From positions 1 through 6,442 of the forward strand of contig DATENL010000331.1 in assembly GCA_035275105.1 (NCBI GenBank): a stretch of DNA of 6,442 bases. The letters are read 5' to 3'. The stretch is from AC-37 sp035275105. GTDB lineage: Bacteria; Actinomycetota; Thermoleophilia; Solirubrobacterales; Thermoleophilaceae. The position numbers and the translations under genes were made by a program. A model generated the notes under the pieces. That model was not told where the DNA came from. It searched no databases and saw nothing but the letters and a program-made list of their open reading frames with translations. Within the stretch, counting starts at the first letter, position 1. Each line of letters begins with the position of its first letter. Below are positions 1-5,759 of this stretch, piece by piece.

Positions 1-163
1 CCTGCGCGGCGGCGCCGCCCGTGGCGGGGACCTCCGAGCCGTCGGCGTTCGAGACGCTCGACGGCACGGCGGCGCCGCCCGTCGAGGTGGCGAGCGCTGG
101 AGCGGCCGCCGACGCGAGGGCGACGGCAGCCAGCGACACGGCGGCGAAGGGGCGGCAACCCAT
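1..163 (-). CDS. N-terminal fragment of a secreted protein (signal peptide plus low-complexity linker), partial
   Basis: The visible 54 residues begin MGCRPFAAVSLAAVALASAA and look like a Sec signal peptide: a short basic start (Arg4), a hydrophobic Ala/Val/Leu core at about residues 6-20, and a likely signal peptidase I site after Ala25 (APALA before TST). The mature part seen so far is rich in Ala, Gly, Thr, Ser and Pro, with the pentapeptide TGGAA at residues 28-32 and 48-52, as in a flexible exported linker. An in-frame TGA lies two codons upstream of the ATG, so this start is the earliest possible. No clear Shine-Dalgarno is present; a run of five G sits directly against the ATG. The start is 41 bp past the stop of the helicase on the same strand, with no obvious terminator between them, so readthrough is plausible. 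The gene continues beyond base 1 and the functional domain is not visible. Secreted cell-wall hydrolases often have such linkers, but nothing here proves that. Confidence 0.6.
   Translation of the reverse strand, partial: MGCRPFAAVSLAAVALASAAAPALATSTGGAAVPSSVSNADGSEVPATGGAAAQ
7..82 (-). repeat. In-frame 16-bp direct repeat encoding a TGGAA linker
   Basis: The 16-base string CGGCGGCGCCGCCCGT occurs at 7-22 and again at 67-82, exactly 60 bp (20 codons) apart. Read on the minus strand, both copies encode Thr-Gly-Gly-Ala-Ala in the secreted-protein frame. Each copy also contains the short palindrome GGCGGCGCCGCC. This most likely reflects a repeated linker peptide, not a regulatory site. Confidence 0.5.
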
Positions 164-204
164 CCCCCATCAGGTCGGCTCGACTGGGTGAACCTTGAGG
201 CCGC

Positions 205-2475
205 TCAGGCGTCCTGCACGCGCCGCAGCAGCTCCACGGCGCCGTTCTTCGACAGCGGCTCGTTGAGGTTCCCGCACTTGGGCGACTGCACGCACGACGG
301 GCAGCCGTCCCGGCACGGGCACTCGCCGATCAGCCGCAGCGCGTCCTCCACGAGGCGCTCGAACGCGTCGAACCCGGCGCGCGTGATGCCGACGCCCCCG
401 GGGTGGCCGTCGTAGATGAAGACGGTCGGCCGGCCGGTCTGATGGTGGAATGCCGTCGACAGCCCGCCGATGTCCCAGCGGTCGCACATCGCGATCAGCG
501 GCAGCACGGCGATCTGCGCGTGCTCGGCCGCGTGCAGCGACCCCTGGAGCACGTCGAGCGGGAACTCCTCCTCGAGCAGCGACTCCGGCAGCACGTACCA
601 GAGCGCCTGCGTGGCGAAGCGCTGCTCGGGCAGCTCGACCGGGAGCAGGTCGAGCACCTCGTGGTCGGACACGCGCTTCTTCTGGAACGCGACGACCTCC
701 TCGCTCACCGAGACCATCCCGAAGTTCAGCTCGACCGTGCCGAGCATCCGCTGGCGCGCGACCTCCTCGATGTAGGTCTCGGTCTCCTTCTTCGGCTGCG
801 TGTACCAGTCGCCCGAGAACTCGCGCACGATCGCCTGGCGGCCGCGCAGGTCGAGCTCCTGCACCTCGTAGCTCTGGCCGAGGTGCAGGTAGACGGCGCC
901 CGGGTGGACCGTCGAGTGGGCGCGCGCGGCCTCGACGGTCCCGAGCATCTCGCCGCGCCGGTCCTCGACGACGGAGAACGCGTCGATCGACGCGGACCGC
1001 AGCGAGATCCGCGCGGCCGGGTAGCCCTCGCCGCGCGGCAGGTAGCGGCCGCCGCGCTCGCGGAGCTGGCCGAGGCGCACGAGCCGCTCGGCGTGCGCCT
1101 CCCAGCGCGGCCCGAGGATCTCGCGGTCCTCGCTCGTCAGCGGCAGCTCGTAGGCGGCGGCGACGAGGTGCGGCAGGTGAATCGACTCCGACTCGTGGTC
1201 GAGGATCGCCGACTCCACCGGCCGGTCCAGGAAGTCCTCCGGGTGGCGGCAGAAGAACTGGTCGAGCGCGTCCTCGCCGGCGACGTACATGGCGAGGCCG
1301 GTGGCGCGCCGCCCGGCGCGGCCCCACATCTGCCGCAGCGACGCGACGGTGCCCGGGAACGTGACGCAGATCGCCGCCTCGAGGTCGCCGACGTCGATCC
1401 CGAGCTCGAGCGCGTTCGTGGCGACCACCGCCAGCAGCTCGCCGTCTGACAGGCGGCGCTCGATGTCGCGCCGCTGCGACGGCGTGTAGCCGGCGCGGTA
1501 GGGGGCGATCCGCTCGGCCAGGTCGGCGCGGCCCTGGTCCTCGAGCCGCAGGCTGGTGAAGCGCTGCACGAGCTCGACGCCGCGGCGCGAGCGCATGAAG
1601 CAGATCGTCCGCACGCCCTCCTCCATGAGCTGGGCGAGGACGGTCGACGCCTCAGTCAGGACGGAGACGCGCTTGCCGGTCGACTCGTCGAGGAGCGGCG
1701 GGTTCCACATCACGACCTTGCGCTGGGCCTGCGGCGCGCCGTCGCGGTCGACCAGCCGGCACTCGTCGCCGATCAGGCGCTCGGCGAGGTCCCGCGGGTT
1801 GGCGATCGTGGCGCTCGCCAGCACGAAGCGCGGCTCGGTGCCATAGGCGCGTGCGAGCCGGCGCAGCCGGCGCAGGACGTTGGCCACGTGCGAGCCGAAC
1901 ACCCCGCGGTAGACGTGCGCCTCGTCGACGACGACCCAGGCGAGGTTGGCCAGCACGTCGCCCCACTGACGGTGCTGGGAGAGCGTGCTCACGTGGAGCA
2001 TGTCGGGGTTGGTGAGGATCAGGTTCGACTTCCCGCGGATCGGGCGGCGCTCGTCGCGCGGGGTGTCGCCGTCGTAGATCGCGTGGCGGAGGAACGGCGC
2101 GCGCAGCTCGCTCAGCTTGCGGGCCTGGTCCTGGGCCAGCGCCTTGGTCGGGTAGAGGTAGAGGGCGCGGGCGCGGGCGTCGTGCGCGAGGGTGTCGAGA
2201 ACGGGCAGGTTGAAGGCGAGCGACTTGCCGCTGGCGGTGCCGGTGGTGACGATCGTGTGGCCCTCGCGCGCGGCGGCGAGAGCGTCGGCCTGGTGGGTGT
2301 AGAGCTCGTCTATCCCCGCCCGCCCGAGCGCCTCGAGCAGCTTCGGGTGGAGGTCGTCCGGAACGGGGACGGTCGCCGCCCGGCGTGCGCCGAAGCGAGT
2401 CTCGGCGACGACCTGCTCGCCGCGCCCCGACTCGACCAGGCCCTCCCAGGGCGCCTTCTCGCGCGTGACCGCCAC
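205..2475 (-). CDS. mrfA: SF2 DEAH-box DNA helicase of the MrfA/SftH family with C-terminal Zn-binding (MZB/DUF1998-like) domain
   Basis: The protein has 756 residues and looks complete. Helicase motifs appear in order: Q-like YTHQ (59-62), motif I TGTASGKS (78-85), Ia YPTKALAQDQ (108-117), Ib TNPDML (155-160), II DEAH (184-187), III SAT (221-223), IV around FMRSRRG (293-299), V ATNALELGID (352-361) and VI QMWGRAGRR (382-390). The C-terminal third ends in a cysteine cluster, C719, C721, C725, C728 and C734 (CPSCVQSPKCGN), matching the metal-binding signature of Bacillus MrfA (formerly YprA) and Mycobacterium SftH. Those relatives are ATP-dependent 3'-to-5' DNA translocases/helicases, and MrfA acts in mitomycin C repair, so a cytoplasmic DNA-repair role is inferred here. 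The usual MrfA partner, the nuclease MrfB, is not in the window. The start is GTG at 2475; an ATG at 2485 is out of frame. There is no clear Shine-Dalgarno, which fits a leaderless message. Family assignment is secure; exact substrate is not. Confidence 0.92.
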   Translation of the reverse strand: MAVTREKAPWEGLVESGRGEQVVAETRFGARRAATVPVPDDLHPKLLEALGRAGIDELYTHQADALAAAREGHTIVTTGTASGKSLAFNLPVLDTLAHDARARALYLYPTKALAQDQARKLSELRAPFLRHAIYDGDTPRDERRPIRGKSNLILTNPDMLHVSTLSQHRQWGDVLANLAWVVVDEAHVYRGVFGSHVANVLRRLRRLARAYGTEPRFVLASATIANPRDLAERLIGDECRLVDRDGAPQAQRKVVMWNPPLLDESTGKRVSVLTEASTVLAQLMEEGVRTICFMRSRRGVELVQRFTSLRLEDQGRADLAERIAPYRAGYTPSQRRDIERRLSDGELLAVVATNALELGIDVGDLEAAICVTFPGTVASLRQMWGRAGRRATGLAMYVAGEDALDQFFCRHPEDFLDRPVESAILDHESESIHLPHLVAAAYELPLTSEDREILGPRWEAHAERLVRLGQLRERGGRYLPRGEGYPAARISLRSASIDAFSVVEDRRGEMLGTVEAARAHSTVHPGAVYLHLGQSYEVQELDLRGRQAIVREFSGDWYTQPKKETETYIEEVARQRMLGTVELNFGMVSVSEEVVAFQKKRVSDHEVLDLLPVELPEQRFATQALWYVLPESLLEEEFPLDVLQGSLHAAEHAQIAVLPLIAMCDRWDIGGLSTAFHHQTGRPTVFIYDGHPGGVGITRAGFDAFERLVEDALRLIGECPCRDGCPSCVQSPKCGNLNEPLSKNGAVELLRRVQDA

Positions 2476-2483
2476 CGGTTGCC

Positions 2484-2489
2484 ATAGTA
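2484..2489 (-). promoter_or_regulatory. Possible -10 box (TACTAT) for the helicase, compatible with a leaderless transcript
   Basis: Read on the minus strand, the hexamer is TACTAT, matching 5 of 6 bases of the TATAAT consensus, and it ends 8 bp before the GTG start at 2475. A transcript starting about 7 bases after the box would begin at or within two bases of the start codon. This suits a leaderless mRNA and would explain the missing Shine-Dalgarno. The same bases on the plus strand give CATAGT (2483-2488), a weaker -10-like box 13 bp before the HAD gene. No convincing -35 element is seen on either strand. Confidence 0.4.
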
Positions 2490-2501
2490 GGCGCCGGCCC
2501 G

Positions 2502-3323
2502 ATGGCGATCCGCTGCGTCTACACGGACCTCGACGGGACGCTCCTCGGGCGCGGCGCGTCGCTGTTCCGCGACGCCGAGGGAGCGTTCACGCTGCTGCCC
2601 GCTCGGGCGCTGGAGGCGTGCCACCGGGCCGGCGTCGAGGTCGTGATCAAGTCCGGCCGGCGCAAGGCGCAGGTGATGGAGGACGCGCGGCTGCTGGGGC
2701 AGACGTCGTACATCTACGAGGTCGGCTGCGGGCTCGTGGTCGACCGCGACGAGTGGTTCCTGACCGGCGACCTCCAGCCGACGCCCGAGAAGACGGTGCA
2801 CGAGCAGGTGGACGAGTCGGGCGCGCCGGCGCTCCTGCTCGAGGCGTTCGCCGACAGGCTCGAGCCGCACGCGCCGTTCCACCGCGACCGGCAGTTCTCG
2901 CACCTGATGCGGGGGCTGGTGGACACCGCCGAGGGGGACCGGCTGCTGGCCGAGAACGGCCACGGCGCGCTGCGCCTGGTCGACAACGGCGTGATCTCGC
3001 CGAAGGAGTCGCTCCCGGACCTGCCCGGCCCGCCGCACGCCTACCACCTGATCCCGCGCGAGGCGTCGAAGGCGGCCGCCGTCGCCCGCCACATGCAGGC
3101 CCGCGGCTACAGGCCGGAGGAGTGCGTGGGCGTGGGCGACTCGAAGGAGGACCTGGACGTCGCGCGGGTGGTCGGCCGCTTCTTCCTGGTGGCGAACGCG
3201 CTGGAGCGCGACCCGTCGGTGCGCGAGGCGATCGCCGGTGCCGCCAACGTGGAGGTCACCGAGGCGGCGATGGGCGAGGGGTTCTACGAGGCGGTGGTGC
3301 GGTCGCTGGCGGAGGCGCGGTGA
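2502..3323 (+). CDS. HAD-superfamily (subclass IIB) phosphatase, MPGP/Cof-like
   Basis: This 273-residue protein has all four HAD motifs: motif I DLDGTLL with nucleophile Asp9 and acid/base Asp11, motif II Ser51 in IKSGR, motif III Lys190 in REASKAAA, and motif IV GVGDSKEDLD with Asp213 and Asp217 for Mg2+ binding. The long insert between motifs II and III (about 60-185), including DNG at 161-163, fits the IIB cap of Cof-type and mannosyl-3-phosphoglycerate phosphatases. The expected activity is Mg2+-dependent removal of phosphate from a small molecule, probably a sugar phosphate, in the cytoplasm. The substrate cannot be read from the sequence, and no sugar-phosphoglycerate synthase lies nearby to support an MPGP role. 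The ATG at 2502 gives motif I at the usual distance from the N terminus; there is no good Shine-Dalgarno. The gene diverges from the helicase and its stop codon lies within the hairpin at 3320-3350. Confidence 0.85.
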   Translation: MAIRCVYTDLDGTLLGRGASLFRDAEGAFTLLPARALEACHRAGVEVVIKSGRRKAQVMEDARLLGQTSYIYEVGCGLVVDRDEWFLTGDLQPTPEKTVHEQVDESGAPALLLEAFADRLEPHAPFHRDRQFSHLMRGLVDTAEGDRLLAENGHGALRLVDNGVISPKESLPDLPGPPHAYHLIPREASKAAAVARHMQARGYRPEECVGVGDSKEDLDVARVVGRFFLVANALERDPSVREAIAGAANVEVTEAAMGEGFYEAVVRSLAEAR

Positions 3324-3350
3324 AACAGGGGGCCTGGCCCCGTGTTTCAC
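3320..3350. terminator. Inverted repeat at the HAD gene stop, probable bidirectional terminator
   Basis: The arms GTGAAACAGGGGG (3320-3332) and CCCCGTGTTTCAC (3338-3350) pair over 13 positions with one mismatch and a 5-base loop (CCTGG). The TGA of the left arm (3321-3323) is the HAD stop codon. The right arm on the opposite strand supplies the TGA (3349-3347) that ends the SHOCT reading frame. The outer GTGAAAC/GTTTCAC arms put three A or T bases on each flank of the GC core, so RNA from either direction ends in a GC stem with a short UUU. It resembles a two-way terminator between convergent frames and may be a copy of a dispersed repeat. Confidence 0.65.
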
Positions 3351-3481
3351 TCGGACAGGACGCGGTCCTTCGCGGTCTCGAACTCCTCGTCGGTGACGGC
3401 GCCCGCGGTGCGCAGCTCCGCCAGGGTCTTGAGCTGGACCCCCGCTCGTAACGAACCGCACTTGCGGGTGTAAAGTGCGCA
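3347..3481 (-). pseudogene. SHOCT-domain remnant (C-terminal about 30 residues), no usable start codon
   Basis: On the minus strand, between an in-frame TGA at 3484-3482 and a TGA at 3349-3347, the frame ends QLKTLAELRTAGAVTDEEFE followed by TAKDRVLSE. This matches the short C-terminal SHOCT domain pattern: leucine-rich helix, then AG-hydrophobic-T-x-EEFE, then a lysine-containing helix ending in hydrophobics. The open stretch has no ATG, GTG or TTG, so it is not a normal gene as read. Removing one G from the GGGGG run (plus-strand CCCCC at 3438-3442) would join it to an ATG at 3482-3480, giving a protein of roughly 42 residues. It could thus be a frameshifted small gene, a sequencing error in a homopolymer, or the tail of a decayed longer gene. 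The SHOCT resemblance is fairly clear; its status as decayed is inference. Confidence 0.55.
3457..3479 (+). promoter_or_regulatory. Perfect 7-bp inverted repeat overlapping a -10-like box upstream of the membrane protein
   Basis: CGCACTT at 3457-3463 is repeated in inverse as AAGTGCG at 3473-3479, separated by 9 bases. The spacer and right arm overlap TAAAGT (3471-3476), the best -10-like hexamer ahead of the gene at 3518 (4 of 6 consensus bases). A transcript from it would have a leader of about 35 bases containing the Shine-Dalgarno. The half-site spacing of about 16 bp could suit a dimeric repressor. There is no clear -35 box. Promoter and operator roles are both inferred. Confidence 0.35.
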
Positions 3482-3504
3482 TCAGGAGTTTCCACAGGAC
3501 CCAG

Positions 3505-3512
3505 AAGGAGGG
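3505..3512 (+). promoter_or_regulatory. Strong Shine-Dalgarno (AAGGAGGG) that fixes the start of the membrane protein
   Basis: AAGGAGGG ends 5 bases before the ATG at 3518, near-ideal spacing. A TTG at 3515 lies directly before that ATG in the same frame, but the Shine-Dalgarno distance and codon preference favour the ATG. It is the only clearly strong ribosome binding site in the window. Confidence 0.8.
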
Positions 3513-3517
3513 TTTTG

Positions 3518-4219
3518 ATGGGCTTTTCGGACTCGCAGCACCTCCGCAAGATGGTCGCGGGGGCCTGCATGCTTCTCGCTCCGCTGCTCTTCCTCGTGGC
3601 GTTCGTGATCTCGCCCGAGCTCGAGACCAAGGCGGGAGCAACGCTCAGTACCGCGGCCGAGAACGTCGACCGCTTCTACATGGCAAACGTCATCGCGACG
3701 ATCGGCCTCGTGCTGGTCGTGCCGGCAGTGCTAGGGCTGATGCACATGCTGCGCGAGCGGCGGCCGGGCTATTCGGCGCTCGGCGGATCGCTCACGCTGG
3801 TGGGTGTCTTCGCCTCGCTGGTCGGTCAGGGCGTGGCGTTCGTGATCTGGGAGATGGCGCGGCACGGCGCGGACAGCGCGGCGAACGTGCTCGTCCTCGA
3901 CCGCCTGCTGCACGACGCCGGCACCGTGGTGCCGATCTACATCGTCGGCTACCTCGGCTGTGTCGGCGTGGTCGTACTCGCGGCCGGCCTCTGGCAGGCG
4001 CGCGTGGTCGACTGGTGGATGGCGCTGCTCTTCGCGATCGGCATCGTCTGCATCAACGTCGCGTTCCCGGCGGGCCTGCTCGCGCTGGCCATCGTCGGGG
4101 CGGCCCTCACGCTCGTCGGCCTCGGGTCGATGGGCCTGATGGTCCTCCGCGAGAGCGACGCCGACTGGGAGCACACGCCGGACTACCACGGCATGCGCCC
4201 CGCGGCGGGCATGAGCTGA
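3518..4219 (+). CDS. Hypothetical integral membrane protein, about six transmembrane helices
   Basis: This 233-residue protein is not one I can name. Hydrophobic segments lie at about 12-32, 55-78, 88-112, 137-159, 166-186 and 187-210, so six inner-membrane helices are likely, the last two being close together. The N terminus has Arg/Lys at 10-11, the loop after helix 2 has RERR at 79-82, and the C-terminal tail from 211 is polar and acidic (RESDADWEHTPDYHG). By the positive-inside rule the loop at 79-87 and probably both ends face the cytoplasm. No catalytic motif, transporter signature or metal-binding cluster stands out. The layout resembles small six-helix DUF4386-type proteins, but I cannot confirm that family. 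The gene has its own promoter-like region and a strong Shine-Dalgarno, and is followed by two hairpins, so it is probably monocistronic. Confidence 0.8.
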   Translation: MGFSDSQHLRKMVAGACMLLAPLLFLVAFVISPELETKAGATLSTAAENVDRFYMANVIATIGLVLVVPAVLGLMHMLRERRPGYSALGGSLTLVGVFASLVGQGVAFVIWEMARHGADSAANVLVLDRLLHDAGTVVPIYIVGYLGCVGVVVLAAGLWQARVVDWWMALLFAIGIVCINVAFPAGLLALAIVGAALTLVGLGSMGLMVLRESDADWEHTPDYHGMRPAAGMS

Positions 4220-4227
4220 GACTCCGG

Positions 4228-4248
4228 GCGGCCGGCTAGCCCGGCCGC
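4228..4248 (+). terminator. GC-rich hairpin after the membrane protein gene
   Basis: GCGGCCGG (4228-4235) pairs perfectly with CCGGCCGC (4241-4248) around a 5-base loop (CTAGC), starting 8 bases after the stop. There is no T run after it, so it fits a weak or Rho-assisted terminator or an mRNA-end stabilising stem, as is common in GC-rich actinobacteria. Confidence 0.55.
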
Positions 4249-4263
4249 AGGCGGAGCGAGGCA

Positions 4264-4291
4264 GACGGGCGTCCCCCAGGGGGCGCCCGTC
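4264..4291 (+). terminator. Second GC-rich hairpin, probable terminator between membrane protein gene and glcD
   Basis: GACGGGCG (4264-4271) pairs with CGCCCGTC (4284-4291). Inside, CCCCC can partly pair with GGGGG once a single T (4272) is bulged, leaving a small loop. A short TTT follows at 4295-4297. With the hairpin at 4228-4248 it forms a tandem pair that should insulate glcD from upstream transcription. Confidence 0.6.
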
Positions 4292-4313
4292 ACGTTTGCG
4301 TCATCCTCTTGGG

Positions 4314-5759
4314 GTGGCTGACCTACTCGAAGAGCTGCGCCGCATCTGCGCGCCCGACCACGTGGTCACGCACCCGCACGCGCTCCGCACCTACGAGTCG
4401 GACGGCCTGCTCCAGTACCAGGCCGTCCCGCGTGCGGCGGTCCTGCCGGACACCGCGGACCAGGTGCGCGAGATTGTGGCCGCGTGTCACCGCGCCGGCG
4501 TCCCTTGGGTCGCTCGCGGCGCCGGCTCCGGCCTCTCCGGCGGCGCGCTGCCGGTCGAGGAGGGCGTGCTGATCGTGCTCACGCGCCTGCGCCGGATCGT
4601 GGAGGTCGACCTCCCCAACCAGCGGGTCGTCGTCGAGCCCGGGGTCACGAACCTCGCCGTCTCGCACGCGGTGGCGCCCACGCACTTCTTCCCGCCCGAC
4701 CCGTCGTCGCAGATCGTCTGCTCGATCGGCGGCAACGTGGCCGAGAACTCGGGCGGCGCGCACTGCTTCAAGTACGGCTTCACGACCAACTACGTGACCG
4801 GACTCGAGGTCGTCCTGCCGGACGGCGAGCTCGTGGCGCTGGGCGGCAAGGAGCTCGACGTGCCCGGGTACGACCTGGTCGGGGCGTTCGTCGGCTCGGA
4901 GGGCACCCTCGGCGTCGCGACCCGGATCACCCTGCGCGTGGTGCCGCGCCCCGAGGCCGTCCGCACCCTCGTCGCCTTCTTCCCGCACACGAGCGAGGCC
5001 GGTCAGGCGGTGTCCGACGTCGTGGGCGCCGGCCTGGTGCCGGGGGCGCTCGAGATGATGGACCGGCTGTCGATCGAGGCCGCCGAGGGCGCCGTGCACG
5101 CGGGCTTCCCGACCGACGCGGGCGCCGCGCTGATCGTGGAGCTCGACGGCTCGGAGGCGGAGTGCGACGCCCGCTTCCACGAGGTCGTGGCGATCTGCGA
5201 GCGCGACGGCGCGACCGGCGTGCGGATCGCGTCCGACGACGCCGAGCGCGAGCTGATCTGGAAGGCGCGCAAGGCCGCCTTCGCCGCGATGGGCCGCATC
5301 TCGCCCAACTACTACGTGCAGGACGGCGTGATCCCGCGCACGCGGCTGCCCGAGGTGCTGGCCAGGATCGACGAGCTGTCGGCCGAGCACGGCCTGCGGG
5401 TGGCGAACGTGTTCCACGCGGGCGACGGCAACCTGCATCCGCTGGTCTGCTACGACGCCTCGGTGCCCGGCGAGCCCGAGCGCGCCGAGGAGCTGGCGGG
5501 CCGGATCGTGACGGCGTGCGTCGAGGCGGGCGGCTCGATCACCGGCGAGCACGGCGTGGGCGTCGACAAGAAGCGCTACATGCCGGCGATGTTCGCGGAG
5601 CCGGACCTCGACGCGTTCCAGCGGCTCCGCTGCGCCTTCGACCCCAGCGGGCTGGCCAACCCCGGCAAGGTGATGCCCACGCCGCGCCTGTGCGGCGAGG
5701 TCCCCGGGCCGTACCGCCAGCACCCACTCGAGGCCGCGGGGCTGGCCGAGCGCTTCTGA
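4314..5759 (+). CDS. glcD: Glycolate oxidase/dehydrogenase FAD-linked subunit GlcD
   Basis: Read from GTG at 4314, the protein has 481 residues, close to the usual GlcD length. The N-terminal PCMH-type FAD-binding domain shows RGAGSGLSGGALP (68-80), PPDPSSQ (127-133), GGNVAENSGG (139-148) and GSEGTLG (194-200). The C-terminal FAD-oxidase domain shows QDGVIPR (336-342), HAGDGNLHP (368-376, the conserved active-site histidine region), GEHGVGVDK (411-419) and NPGK (449-452). GlcD with GlcE and GlcF oxidises glycolate to glyoxylate, passing electrons to the membrane quinone pool. D-lactate and other 2-hydroxyacid dehydrogenases share this fold, but the adjacent glcE supports GlcD. A TTG at 4296 would add six residues (MRHPLG). 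I prefer 4314 because family members start near the A-x-LLEEL helix, although neither start has a good Shine-Dalgarno. The stop overlaps the glcE start (TGATG). Confidence 0.93.
   Translation: MADLLEELRRICAPDHVVTHPHALRTYESDGLLQYQAVPRAAVLPDTADQVREIVAACHRAGVPWVARGAGSGLSGGALPVEEGVLIVLTRLRRIVEVDLPNQRVVVEPGVTNLAVSHAVAPTHFFPPDPSSQIVCSIGGNVAENSGGAHCFKYGFTTNYVTGLEVVLPDGELVALGGKELDVPGYDLVGAFVGSEGTLGVATRITLRVVPRPEAVRTLVAFFPHTSEAGQAVSDVVGAGLVPGALEMMDRLSIEAAEGAVHAGFPTDAGAALIVELDGSEAECDARFHEVVAICERDGATGVRIASDDAERELIWKARKAAFAAMGRISPNYYVQDGVIPRTRLPEVLARIDELSAEHGLRVANVFHAGDGNLHPLVCYDASVPGEPERAEELAGRIVTACVEAGGSITGEHGVGVDKKRYMPAMFAEPDLDAFQRLRCAFDPSGLANPGKVMPTPRLCGEVPGPYRQHPLEAAGLAERF

Noticed and set aside
403..1449. 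348-codon plus-strand open frame opposite the helicase, plus similar Arg-rich frames in the same region
   Set aside because: These are low-complexity shadow translations; the minus-strand frame has all SF2 helicase motifs in order.
205..2475. Helicase as part of a phage-defence system (for example a DISARM-like or restriction helicase)
   Set aside because: The C-terminal cysteine cluster and overall length fit MrfA/SftH, and no methylase, nuclease, phospholipase-D or other defence partner is adjacent.
3515..3517. TTG as the start of the membrane protein
   Set aside because: The ATG immediately after it is better spaced from the AAGGAGGG site and is the preferred start codon.
2310..3641. 443-codon minus-strand open frame spanning the HAD gene, the intergenic gap and the helicase N-terminus
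   Set aside because: It crosses two well supported genes in a non-coding frame and lacks any domain signal. Only the separate SHOCT frame at 3347-3481 in this region looks like protein.
4296..4298. TTG start for glcD adding six residues
   Set aside because: The extra residues (MRHPLG) do not resemble GlcD N termini and the codon abuts the terminator-like hairpin. The GTG at 4314 is a better fit, though not proven.
4323..5723. Long open frame of 466 codons on the minus strand, opposite glcD
   Set aside because: It is an antisense shadow typical of GC-rich DNA. The translation is rich in Arg, His, Val and Asp with no domain pattern, while the plus-strand frame carries every GlcD motif.
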